Shown piece by piece: positions 50,331 through 58,470 of a DNA stretch of 64,000 nt. The stretch is from GW2011-AR15 sp964428335. GTDB lineage: Archaea; Nanobdellota; Nanobdellia; Woesearchaeales; GW2011-AR15. Within the stretch, counting starts at the first letter, position 1. Each line of letters begins with the position of its first letter. The notes beneath the pieces are model-generated. The model saw only the letters and a list, made by a program, of their open reading frames with translations. It ran no database searches and had not been told where the DNA came from. Location: the NCBI GenBank assembly GCA_964428335.1, contig CAYRXW010000001.1, positions 268,449-332,448 of the forward strand, in the 5' to 3' direction. The translations under genes and the position numbers were made by a program.

Positions 50331-50670
50331 TTCCTTTCCCTTTGGTTTCATTTTCCTTCCCTTTCTTCATCTTTTTAAGATAATCGTCCAACCTATCCAG
50401 CCTGCTCTCCCATTGCTTCTTATAGGAATTTATCCATGATTCCATTTCTATAAATGGCTCTTTTTTCAGTCTGTATATCCTTTTTTGCCTGTCTATCTCA
50501 ACTTCAACAAGCCCAGCCTTTTTTAATGCATTCAGGTGTTTTGAGACCAAAGGCTGGCTGATTTTCATTGTAACAACTATATCTCCAACAGACTTATCTC
50601 CCAGAAACAAAAGTTCTATGATATGAAGCCTGTTCGGCTCAGAGAGTGCTTTTAATGTGTTTTCTATCAT
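50317..50670 (-). CDS. ArsR-family transcriptional regulator
   Basis: 117 residues. The winged helix includes LKALSEPNRLHIIELLFLGD, then SVGDIVVTMKISQPLVSKHL and NALKKAGLVEVEIDRQKRIY. No cysteine metal site is visible, so it is of the non-metal ArsR type that controls AHSA1 genes. It is first in an operon of seven genes down to DoxX (46670). A GTTTATATATAAAC palindrome lies 32-45 nt before its start. Confidence 0.85.
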   Translation of the reverse strand: MIENTLKALSEPNRLHIIELLFLGDKSVGDIVVTMKISQPLVSKHLNALKKAGLVEVEIDRQKRIYRLKKEPFIEMESWINSYKKQWESRLDRLDDYLKKMKKGKENETKGKGNERK

Positions 50671-50701
50671 ATTACATCACTTATTGGTTATATAACTATA
50701 A

Positions 50702-50715
50702 GTTTATATATAAAC
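50702..50715 (-). promoter_or_regulatory. Palindromic TATA/operator of the arsR operon
   Basis: GTTTATATATAAAC is a perfect 14-bp palindrome containing the TATA box for arsR. Binding of the ArsR dimer here would directly compete with TBP. It also lies about 70 nt before the small zinc-ribbon gene on the other strand. Confidence 0.55.
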
Positions 50716-50785
50716 CTATTGTTTAACTGACAGTTTAAAAACATTTAACCATAATTTTTTAAAGCAATTTTCTTAACCATTACTT

Positions 50786-50911
50786 ATGAACATGAAATGC
50801 AGCTTATGCAGTAGAGAAATGGAAAAGAAATCCACCAGGGAAGTAGGAAATCAGGCTTATCATATGCTATACTGTGAGAACTGCAATTTACAGGTAGCAA
50901 GAATTGTATGA
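50786..50911 (+). CDS. Very small zinc-ribbon protein (41 residues)
   Basis: MNMKCSLCSREMEKKSTREV ... HMLYCENCNLQVARIV contains two C-x2-C pairs, so a tiny zinc ribbon is likely. It starts from the region shared with the arsR promoter. Translated products of this kind are common in archaea and of unknown role. Confidence 0.5.
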   Translation: MNMKCSLCSREMEKKSTREVGNQAYHMLYCENCNLQVARIV

Positions 50912-50963
50912 TTTCTTTATATTTTAAAGAGTTTACTAGAACCCAGATTGCTGAACTACTCGT

Positions 50964-51899
50964 TTAAAACCAGCCTTTTCTCCTGAACATATAGATCATT
51001 GAGCTTGAAAAGACAACCATTGCTGCAACCATTATAAAAAAGCCATGCTCCAGATGCGCAAAAGGAAGATAGTCAAAATTTGTCCCGAAAATCCCCGAGA
51101 TCACAGTCATCGGAAGGGCGATTGTCGCAAATACGCTCAAGAATTTCATGACCTCGTTCATATTATTATTGACTGACGACATGTATGCATCAAATGCCTC
51201 GCTTATGGCATCCCTATGATTGTCAATAGCATCTGAAACCCTTATTGCGTGATCGTATAAATCCCTGAAATATGGTTTTGACTTATGGGACAGGAAATGA
51301 TAATCGTTCTTTGCAAGGTAAGATATCTTTTCTCTCTGCTGGAATCCTATCCTTTTCATCTTCCTGAACTCTTTTTTCAGGTGCAAGATTTTTACCAGGT
51401 CTTTTGCATGGGGCTTTGTCACAATATTTTCTTCAATATCCTCAATCTGCTCATTAAGCGAGTCTATTACAGGAAAGAAATTGTCTATCTCCTTATCCAT
51501 GAGGTAATGGAAGAAAAAATCAGTCCCTTTCTCAAAAAGGAATTTCATCTTCTCATGATCTTTCTTAAGTGATTCCCAAATGCCGTTTTCCTGGTGGCTG
51601 CTGATGATAAAATTCTTTCCGACAACAAAATCAAGCTCCCTTAGAGCAAAAGATTTCTTGCTTTCCTTTATAGCATAAAAGACGCAGAAAAGATATTCTG
51701 GGAATTCTTCAACCTTGATTCTTGTGTCCCATTTCTGCATGTCTTCAATTGTCAATGGGTGCAATGAATAGATTTCTGCAAGCTCCCTGGCTTCCTTCTC
51801 GTTTATGCCTGAAACATCAATCCATGCAACATGATCTTTTGCTTCGGAAATTGCTGAAGCTTTTTTCACTTCTTTTGAAAAATAGAAAATATCTATCAT
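50964..51899 (-). CDS. corA: CorA-family divalent cation transporter
   Basis: 311 residues: a cytoplasmic domain with long helices (about 1-245) and two C-terminal membrane helices. The selectivity motif at the end of helix 1 reads GIFGTNF, so the usual G-M-N is G-T-N. The end YMFRRKGWF is typical. CorA channels move Mg, Co or Ni; the altered motif may change selectivity. A nickel supply would suit the hydrogenase but this is speculation. Monocistronic. Confidence 0.85.
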   Translation of the reverse strand: MIDIFYFSKEVKKASAISEAKDHVAWIDVSGINEKEARELAEIYSLHPLTIEDMQKWDTRIKVEEFPEYLFCVFYAIKESKKSFALRELDFVVGKNFIISSHQENGIWESLKKDHEKMKFLFEKGTDFFFHYLMDKEIDNFFPVIDSLNEQIEDIEENIVTKPHAKDLVKILHLKKEFRKMKRIGFQQREKISYLAKNDYHFLSHKSKPYFRDLYDHAIRVSDAIDNHRDAISEAFDAYMSSVNNNMNEVMKFLSVFATIALPMTVISGIFGTNFDYLPFAHLEHGFFIMVAAMVVFSSSMIYMFRRKGWF

Positions 51900-51971
51900 T
51901 GGAATTTTTAAGAATGTATCAGTTAATATACTTTACTCATGAAGATTACATCTGAGAAAAAAACCAGAACA

Positions 51972-52106
51972 CTATTCATCATCTGCTTCAAGGTCACCAT
52001 ACTGGCACCTGTTGCAGACATACTGGGAAGCGTCAAAGTCTTCAGTTGTGACTATCTTGAATTCGTTCCCGCATTCAATGCACTTGACTTTTAGTTCCCT
52101 GAACAT
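51972..52106 (-). CDS. Small zinc-ribbon protein (44 residues)
   Basis: MFRELKVKCIECGNEFKIVT ... YVCNRCQYGDLEADDE has cysteine pairs CIEC and CNRC. The frame is complete from ATG at 52106 to TAG at 51972. Function unknown. An acidic 40-residue gene lies about 80 nt upstream on the same strand. Confidence 0.55.
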   Translation of the reverse strand: MFRELKVKCIECGNEFKIVTTEDFDASQYVCNRCQYGDLEADDE

Positions 52107-52189
52107 TTTCTTTAACTAACTTGGTATTTTTTTAAAAAAATTCCGGTAGCCAAAAACAAAAAATCAGCTTTTGGCAAGGAAAAACTTAT

Positions 52190-52312
52190 CTACCACTCCT
52201 CTTCTTCGTCAGTGTTGTCATCTTCATAGTCGTCGTAATCTTCATCATCATCCATATCGTCTTCACTGTCGTCGAAATCATCGGCATCTTCTTCATCTTC
52301 GTAAAATGACAT
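52190..52312 (-). CDS. Very acidic small protein (40 residues)
   Basis: MSFYEDEEDADDFDDSEDDM and a further 20 residues, nearly all Asp or Glu, ending EEEEW. The ATG at 52312 has GGAGGG 9 nt upstream, which supports translation. Such polyacidic tails occur on DNA mimics and on small proteins of unknown role. A longer frame from 52372 is possible but lacks a site. Confidence 0.5.
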   Translation of the reverse strand: MSFYEDEEDADDFDDSEDDMDDDEDYDDYEDDNTDEEEEW

Positions 52313-52583
52313 TTTTTTTCCCTCCATGTATGTGCGCTTTTTCCCTCTATAAACAATAGTTTGGGTCAGCACCTTGCGCTTTTGAATGAAGTGGTGCTTT
52401 TTAAATCTTTGGTTGGATTTGGTTTTTGCTTTTTTTAGAGCTGTAATTTATGCCAGTAAACTGGATATAGGGCGAACTTAATATTATGTTTTCTACTCTT
52501 ACATATCTTTCATGTTTGCAGTTTGCCTATGCTCTTCTTCTTCTTAGAAAGCATTAAATACTCCAAATAAAATTATCTGGCTT

Positions 52584-53156
52584 ATGGACATTCCATTGAT
52601 AATACAGCTTTTTGTTTTATTGAATCCTCTTTCATCTTTTCCGTTCCTCATCTCAGCATTCGAGCAGAAATTAGATGTAAGGATGATTGCAATAAAATCA
52701 GCATTCACAGCATTCCTGCTTGCAGTCATCATGGCACTCATAGGACCTTCTTTATTTGGGGTTTTTGGGATAACTCTTGATTCTTTTCGGGTTGCCGGAG
52801 GACTTGTCCTTCTGGTGCTTTCATATGACATGATAAAGCCAAAGCCGCAGGAGAAAAAAAAGATAGAAACAGTGGACAGCCTGACAACAATCATTGCAAC
52901 GCCAATGCTTACAGGCCCTGCAACAATATCTTATATCACAGTAAAAACATTTGAGCTTGGAAGGACACAGGTGTTATCTGGCATCTTTGGAGCGTTTGTA
53001 CTTGTTGCAATAGTGTTTTTTATCTTCTCGCTTATGGTATCAAAAGTACATCCAAAGATTGTGAATATCCTTTCAAGAGTATTAGGTTTGTTCTTGATGG
53101 CTGTATCAATTGAGATGATTGCAAAAGGGATTTTCGGTCTGGTTGCAGCAGCATAA
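52584..53156 (+). CDS. MarC-family membrane protein
   Basis: 190 residues, six membrane helices. LLNPLSSFPFLISAF, AGGLVLLVLSYDMIKP and ATPMLTGPATISYI are MarC signatures. Once thought to give antibiotic resistance, the family's transported substrate is unknown. A TATA-like AAATACTCCAAATAAAA lies about 25 nt before the ATG. Confidence 0.85.
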   Translation: MDIPLIIQLFVLLNPLSSFPFLISAFEQKLDVRMIAIKSAFTAFLLAVIMALIGPSLFGVFGITLDSFRVAGGLVLLVLSYDMIKPKPQEKKKIETVDSLTTIIATPMLTGPATISYITVKTFELGRTQVLSGIFGAFVLVAIVFFIFSLMVSKVHPKIVNILSRVLGLFLMAVSIEMIAKGIFGLVAAA

Positions 53157-53171
53157 TCTTTAGTATTTTTC

Positions 53172-54347
53172 CTAGCAGCAAGGTATCTTGTTTCTTGAGC
53201 TGAGCAGCTTATTGAACATTGAAATCCATAGAGGGCTCAGGAATAAAGTGATCCCGATGGTGCCTATTGCAAACTGGTAGAATATCCCGTTCATAAGTCC
53301 AAGCTTTAGGCCTGCAGATGCAATGATGAAGCTGAATTCCCCAATAGGCGCAAGCATAGAAGCTGAGAAAAGGCTTTCTTTCCAGCTCTCCTTGAACCAC
53401 CTGAACACGATTGCATTTATCAAGGTGTTGGAGACAAGGACAACAGAAACCAGAATCATTATAGTCCTGATATTCATGCCAAGGAATCTTGCATCTATCA
53501 GAAGGCCGACAGATACGAAAAACAGCGCAATGAATATTACTCGAAATGAGTGCAGGCTTTGCTGGATCCACTTTGTGTCTTCTGACCTAGAGATTATCAT
53601 CCCTGCAAGGAAAGCGCCAAGAGCAGATGATAGATGAAATAGCGAAGCTAATGCAGAAAGGCCAAAGCATGCAATGAATGAGGCAAACACCTGAAGCTCT
53701 GGATCGCTCTTGAAAAACCTTGAGAATGGCATCCTTATATTTCTCCTGAATAAGTAGATATATGCAATTGCAATGAAAAGCACAGTCCCTGCCAGCTGAA
53801 GAAAGATTTCATACGCGCTTATTTTTTCAGGTCCAAAAAAAGATATTATAGCAAGCATTGGAACTATTATTATGTCCTGGACAATCAGGATGCTAAGGAT
53901 ATTTTGCCCAAGCTTCGTATTAAATTGCTTCCTGTCTTCAAGTATCTTGATAAGTACAGCTGTGCTGCTGAGGCTTACAATGAACCCTATCAATACTATA
54001 GTGCCTAGGCTCCAGCCAAAAAATATCCCTGCAAGGAAAGCAAATGCAATACTTAGTATGATCTGGAAAAGCGTGCCAAACACAGCAATCCTCCAGTTTG
54101 CAAACAGTTTTGTTATAGAGATTTCCATCCCGATAAAGAACAGCAGGAGGATGACACCTATTTCACCTATTATCGTTATTGCATTTATATCACTTATAAA
54201 ACCAAATCCACCAGGTCCTATAATAATTCCTGTAAGGATATAAGCAATGATAGAAGGCTGCTTAAAAAACCTAAGTATTATTCCTGAGACCAAGACAAAA
54301 AGAGCTCCTAAAAGGAGCGATGGGATGAGCGGGTTTTCTATTGCCAT
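53172..54347 (-). CDS. CPA2-family cation:proton antiporter (Kef-type membrane domain)
   Basis: 391 residues with about 12-13 membrane helices. Characteristic segments are AYILTGIIIGPGGFGFISD, IGVILLLFFIGMEISI, LSSTAVLIKILEDRK and GAFLAGMIISRSEDTK. It lacks the TrkA-N/RCK domain of KefB/C, so it is the membrane part only, like many archaeal Na/H or K/H antiporters. Convergent with the MarC gene; the two stops are 15 nt apart. Confidence 0.85.
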   Translation of the reverse strand: MAIENPLIPSLLLGALFVLVSGIILRFFKQPSIIAYILTGIIIGPGGFGFISDINAITIIGEIGVILLLFFIGMEISITKLFANWRIAVFGTLFQIILSIAFAFLAGIFFGWSLGTIVLIGFIVSLSSTAVLIKILEDRKQFNTKLGQNILSILIVQDIIIVPMLAIISFFGPEKISAYEIFLQLAGTVLFIAIAYIYLFRRNIRMPFSRFFKSDPELQVFASFIACFGLSALASLFHLSSALGAFLAGMIISRSEDTKWIQQSLHSFRVIFIALFFVSVGLLIDARFLGMNIRTIMILVSVVLVSNTLINAIVFRWFKESWKESLFSASMLAPIGEFSFIIASAGLKLGLMNGIFYQFAIGTIGITLFLSPLWISMFNKLLSSRNKIPCC

Positions 54348-54387
54348 TAGTATTAATCAATCTATCCCTCTATATAAAAACTTTGAA

Positions 54388-55245
54388 TCAGCTAAATAAA
54401 TTCTTGAAAAAACCAATGAGCTTTTCCCATATCGAAACTTTTTTCATAGGATTTTCGTTATTGTTGCTTAAAATTTCAGTTTCATCGTTAAATTTTATTT
54501 TCAGGAAATTCGGTTCAAGAACTTTAAATTCTGAAACTTTTATTTTTGCAGAAGCATGGTTCTCACATATATCATTTTTACATGGGAAAAATTTTTCATC
54601 ATAAAACATCTCAGCAGCTTTAATCTCAACTTTGCCAGAAAAATGCACTTCTGTTTTTGAATCAAGTTCTTCAAGAACTATAATATAAGGATTATATGGA
54701 GAGGATTTTTTATCCAGCTTCATTTTGCATGTGCTGTTTTCTATTCTGCATGATGAAACAGAATAATGCTCATAAAATCCAGCCCTTTTTATATCCCACA
54801 TATAGCTGTCATAAAAAGAGCCAAAGTCAAGTACCATTTCTTCGTTTAATTTGTATTCTGCTAAATGGCTGCACTTTTTATCTTTTGCAGCTGTCCTAAA
54901 ACAGTAAACTTCCTGATATGTTCCGTTTATTTCGCATCCCTTATGCTTTCTTTCTTCATCACCCATCTCGTAAACTTCGCTATAAAATGCTCCATAACCA
55001 CCGCAGCTTCCCTTTGACTTCGCATATTCTTTTTTTATTGTTTCAAAATAACCCGTGAAGTTCCATCCCTCTTTCTCAAATTCACCAACAGAGATAAAAT
55101 ATAGCTTCCATTCGCCATCAAGGTTTGAGGGGATATCAAACAAAAGAGTCAAATCTTCATTATTAGTTGGTCCTGCAGACACAAATGTCAGGCTTGTCAG
55201 CAGGAGCAAGGATATAAGAAAACCTGTTTCATGTGTTTTTTGCAT
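54388..55245 (-). CDS. Secreted or surface protein of unknown function
   Basis: 285 residues from the ATG at 55245 (MQKTHETGFLISLLLLTSLT), which opens a clear signal peptide ending near FVSAGP. An upstream ATG at 55287 would place 14 residues ahead of it. The mature part is beta-rich with paired cysteines (CGGYG, GCEING, YCFRTAAKDKKC, CRIENSTC, CKNDIC). A C-terminal amphipathic WEKLIGFFKNLFS may touch the membrane. No family is recognised. Confidence 0.6.
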   Translation of the reverse strand: MQKTHETGFLISLLLLTSLTFVSAGPTNNEDLTLLFDIPSNLDGEWKLYFISVGEFEKEGWNFTGYFETIKKEYAKSKGSCGGYGAFYSEVYEMGDEERKHKGCEINGTYQEVYCFRTAAKDKKCSHLAEYKLNEEMVLDFGSFYDSYMWDIKRAGFYEHYSVSSCRIENSTCKMKLDKKSSPYNPYIIVLEELDSKTEVHFSGKVEIKAAEMFYDEKFFPCKNDICENHASAKIKVSEFKVLEPNFLKIKFNDETEILSNNNENPMKKVSIWEKLIGFFKNLFS

Positions 55246-55356
55246 TTTAATTATTAGATAATTTAGTGAGTATAAAAACATAAGCAACCAACCAGCCTTA
55301 CAAAACGTTTATATAACCCCAGCTAATTAAATAACCTATTTTTGAGGTGTATCATA

Positions 55357-56289
55357 ATGAAAGAAGTTCAGGAAAAGATCAAAAGTGTGATGGAAGAGAT
55401 GGCGAAAGTCATCATCGGCCAGGATGAAGTGATGAAGCAGATAGTAATATCCATCATGTGCGATTCAAATGCACTTTTGGAAAGCTATCCAGGGCTTGGG
55501 AAAACGACAATGATAAAGACGCTCTCAGACGTCATGGACCTGAAATTCTCAAGGATCCAGAGCACTCCGGATTTAATGCCAACGGATATCACAGGAACTT
55601 ATGTTCTGGAAGAAGATAACGGCAAAAGGGCATTCAATTTCCATAAAGGTCCTATATTTGCAAACATAGTCCTGGTTGATGAGATAAACAGGGCAACTCC
55701 AAAAACACAGTCTGCTCTGCTTGAAGCGATGCAGGAAAAGCAGGTAACTGTCGGGAAAAATACTTATCCTTTGGACAGGCCGTTTTTTGTCCTTGCAACA
55801 CAAAACCCGATTGACCAGGAAGGAACATATCCATTGCCTGAAGCGCAGACAGACAGGTTCCTTCTGAAAATCAAAGTTGACTATCCGACAATGGAAGAGG
55901 AAGACCAGATAATTGACAGGTTTACAGGAAGGAAGGAAAAGTCCCAGGTAAAGAAAGTATTTGATGCAAAGACCTTGGAAAAATTCCAGCAGTATACAAG
56001 GGAGACCCCTATTGCAAATGATTTGAAGAAGACAGTGCTTAAGCTTATCCAATCTACAAGGAATAACAAGGACCTGATTGAGTATGGCGCTTCACCAAGA
56101 GCATCCTTAGGATTAGTCCTTGCAGCAAAAGCCAATGCGCTGATTGATGGAAGGAATTATGTTAGCAGAAAAGACATCGAGGAGATGGCATTGCCAATTC
56201 TAAGGCATAGATTGATACTTAATTTTGAAGCTGAAAGGAAAGGCATGACAACAGATGCGGCAATCAAGGAACTCTTAAAGAAGGCATAA
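55357..56289 (+). CDS. moxR: MoxR-family AAA+ ATPase
   Basis: 310 residues from the ATG at 55357 with GAGGTG 7 nt upstream; an ATG-like start at 55342 lies on the wrong side of this site. Walker A is SYPGLGKTT, Walker B is ANIVLVDEINRATPKTQSAL, and sensor 1 is FVLATQNPIDQEGTYPLPEA. MoxR ATPases act as chaperones with VWA proteins. It begins an operon moxR-(2TM protein)-DUF58. The probable partners BatA/VWA are at 24.7-30 kb. Confidence 0.92.
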   Translation: MKEVQEKIKSVMEEMAKVIIGQDEVMKQIVISIMCDSNALLESYPGLGKTTMIKTLSDVMDLKFSRIQSTPDLMPTDITGTYVLEEDNGKRAFNFHKGPIFANIVLVDEINRATPKTQSALLEAMQEKQVTVGKNTYPLDRPFFVLATQNPIDQEGTYPLPEAQTDRFLLKIKVDYPTMEEEDQIIDRFTGRKEKSQVKKVFDAKTLEKFQQYTRETPIANDLKKTVLKLIQSTRNNKDLIEYGASPRASLGLVLAAKANALIDGRNYVSRKDIEEMALPILRHRLILNFEAERKGMTTDAAIKELLKKA

Positions 56290-56290
56290 A

Positions 56291-56815
56291 ATGCTTGAAT
56301 TCATACTTTATTTTTTTGGAATGATTTTTGTTTATTACTTTTTTATGGCGATAATCTTTCAGGACAGGGTCAAATTGATAATAACAGATTTCAGGCACTT
56401 TTTCAATAGGGGAATTAAGATTGCAGAGTTTAAATATAAGCCGACGCTATTGGAGCAAATTATAAAAAAGGGTTCAATTATTGGAATTTTTTTTATGCTG
56501 CTTTTGATTTTTACCAATAATGCCTCTTTTATATTTCCTGCTGCATTTTTTATTGTTTTATTAACAATACTTTGGTTTTTTTATAGAAAGGAGGGTAAGT
56601 TTGTTCTTTATCAGGCAGGCTTTACACTTCGAAGCAATTTTTATTCATATGAACTGGTTGATGACGTAAAAAAGCTTCATGACCATTTTAGGATATATAT
56701 CAAATATACAGGATTAAGAATCAGGTTTATCAATTTCAATTATTTTGTTGAAGTCCCTCTTGGAAATAAGGAATATGTAGCATTTTTAAAAGCATATAAG
56801 GATAGGAAAAAATGA
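56291..56815 (+). CDS. Membrane protein between moxR and DUF58
   Basis: 174 residues with membrane helices at about 2-22, 58-75 and 78-95, then a soluble C-terminus (KLHDHFRIYIKYTGLRIRFI) with a PH- or beta-sandwich-like pattern. Start is one base after the moxR stop and end overlaps DUF58 by 4 nt, so all three are co-translated. Not a recognised family. Confidence 0.65.
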   Translation: MLEFILYFFGMIFVYYFFMAIIFQDRVKLIITDFRHFFNRGIKIAEFKYKPTLLEQIIKKGSIIGIFFMLLLIFTNNASFIFPAAFFIVLLTILWFFYRKEGKFVLYQAGFTLRSNFYSYELVDDVKKLHDHFRIYIKYTGLRIRFINFNYFVEVPLGNKEYVAFLKAYKDRKK

Positions 56816-57660
56816 TAGACACAAGCTTTCTTGGACAATTGAAAAGGTTCCAGGTTATTGTAAATAAGAGGCTTACAAGCAGTTTCATCGGCGGAAGGAA
56901 AAGCGTCTTTACAGGAAACGGGCTCACTTTCAATGATTTCAGGCCTTATGTTCCAGGAGATGATTTCAGGGCAATAGACTGGAATATCTATGCAAGGACA
57001 GACAGCTTTTTTATCAAGAGATATGAGGAAGACAGGAACCTAACAACCCATGTCCTTCTTGATGTCAGCAAAAGTATGGACTATGGGACAGGCAACACTA
57101 AATTTGAATACGCATCCATGATTGCACTAGGCTTTGCGTACTTAGCTTCAAGGAACAACGAGAAATGCGTCCTGTCTCTAATGAATGATAAGACTGAAAT
57201 CTTAAGGTCGCAAAGGGGATCAAACCAGGTCATGGGCTTCTTAGATCGGCTAAACAAGGTAAAATGCAAGGGGAAGATAGACTTTAATGCACAGCTTCGC
57301 AAGTATAAGAAATTCATAAAATCAAAATCTCAGATAGTCCTTATATCAGATTTCCTTTATGACCTGACAGACATCAAGGAAACACTATATTTATACAAGC
57401 AGCATGACCTAAAAGTCATACAGATCCTTGACCAGAGCGAAACGCAGTTTAAAGTGTATGGCTCGCTTATCCTGGAGGATTCTGAAACTGGAGAGACAAG
57501 GGAGACGTTCATCAATGAGAAAAAAAGGCAGGACTATAGGGAGAAGCTATACAGCCATATCTCGGGCATAGAGAAGGAATCAATGCAGCATAAAGGCAAG
57601 TTTTTTTTATTTTCGACAGAGCAGCCAGTGTTTGATGCGTTCTATAGGATAATGCAGTAA
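56812..57660 (+). CDS. DUF58/VWA-like protein
   Basis: 282 residues. The DUF58 hallmark FNDFRPYVPGDDFRAIDWNI is present at about 40-60, then SFFIKRYEEDRNLTTHVLLD with the VWA-like DVSKSMD site. DUF58 proteins partner MoxR ATPases in envelope or stress functions. The metal site D-x-S-x-S is intact (DVSKS). Confidence 0.88.
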   Translation: MIDTSFLGQLKRFQVIVNKRLTSSFIGGRKSVFTGNGLTFNDFRPYVPGDDFRAIDWNIYARTDSFFIKRYEEDRNLTTHVLLDVSKSMDYGTGNTKFEYASMIALGFAYLASRNNEKCVLSLMNDKTEILRSQRGSNQVMGFLDRLNKVKCKGKIDFNAQLRKYKKFIKSKSQIVLISDFLYDLTDIKETLYLYKQHDLKVIQILDQSETQFKVYGSLILEDSETGETRETFINEKKRQDYREKLYSHISGIEKESMQHKGKFFLFSTEQPVFDAFYRIMQ

Positions 57661-57683
57661 GGAATAATTTCTTATATTACTTT

Positions 57684-58406
57684 ATGTGCTCTGGTCAAAT
57701 GCCAAGAAATATATCCACACTAGATGCATTATATATGGCCAGAAGGCACGAAGCAACATGGCAATTAGAAGGGGAAGATATAACTATTACAGGTTTGGAT
57801 GATCTAATCTCCTATAGCCAGAGAATGCAGGAGCATAGCAAGCTGTTTGGCACAATCAGCGATAAATTAACTGAATTGAAAAATACTGGAAAAGTAAAGC
57901 CTGTATTCATTGAGAATCTTTATGAAGCTTTGGAAGTCATCACTCGCATCAATAGGGAAAATGGGCATGATTATCTGAAGGATGGCAACCCTAAGAAAAC
58001 TAAACTTTTTTGGAACTCCATATTGAGCGATTGCGTTTATATTGATGAACCTTCATTGAGCAGGGAATCAGGGATAAAGCTAGTCTATTATCAACTAAAG
58101 AATTTTGCGGCACTTGCAGCAGCAAGTAGTGTTGTTCAGTTGTTGACGGAGTCGTTGAATAGTGACTCTTATAATACTGTAAGACAAAGCAGCGCAGGTA
58201 CTTACCTTTTCCTTGGACTAGGGACAGTATTCATTGTTGGATTAACTATCAGCATGAAAAAATATGTTTTACCTTTAACAAATTTAATATTATATACTTC
58301 AAATGTCATAGATGAAGCAAAAAGATCACCTGAAAAAATGAGTCTGCTGCAGAACTTCATAGATAAGCATTATGTTAGAAAAGCAAGGAACTATAATGCC
58401 TTATGA
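57684..58406 (+). CDS. Hypothetical membrane protein
   Basis: 240 residues: a soluble, mainly helical N-terminal part (about 1-145) and a C-terminal hydrophobic hairpin (AGTYLFLGLGTVFIVGLTIS) with one further weak segment (NFAALAAASSVVQLL). No family is recognised. It follows the DUF58 gene by 23 nt and may share its transcript. Confidence 0.55.
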   Translation: MCSGQMPRNISTLDALYMARRHEATWQLEGEDITITGLDDLISYSQRMQEHSKLFGTISDKLTELKNTGKVKPVFIENLYEALEVITRINRENGHDYLKDGNPKKTKLFWNSILSDCVYIDEPSLSRESGIKLVYYQLKNFAALAAASSVVQLLTESLNSDSYNTVRQSSAGTYLFLGLGTVFIVGLTISMKKYVLPLTNLILYTSNVIDEAKRSPEKMSLLQNFIDKHYVRKARNYNAL

Positions 58407-58470
58407 CTTGTCTGAAACCAGATAATGCAGTAATCTAAAAGATTCTTGATTTTTTCATATTATGTTCATA

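Noticed and set aside
52365..52405. AGCACC ... GGTGCTTTTT stem as a bacterial-type terminator
   Set aside because: Only a 6-bp stem with a 19-nt loop, and it lies upstream rather than downstream of the nearest genes; not convincing.
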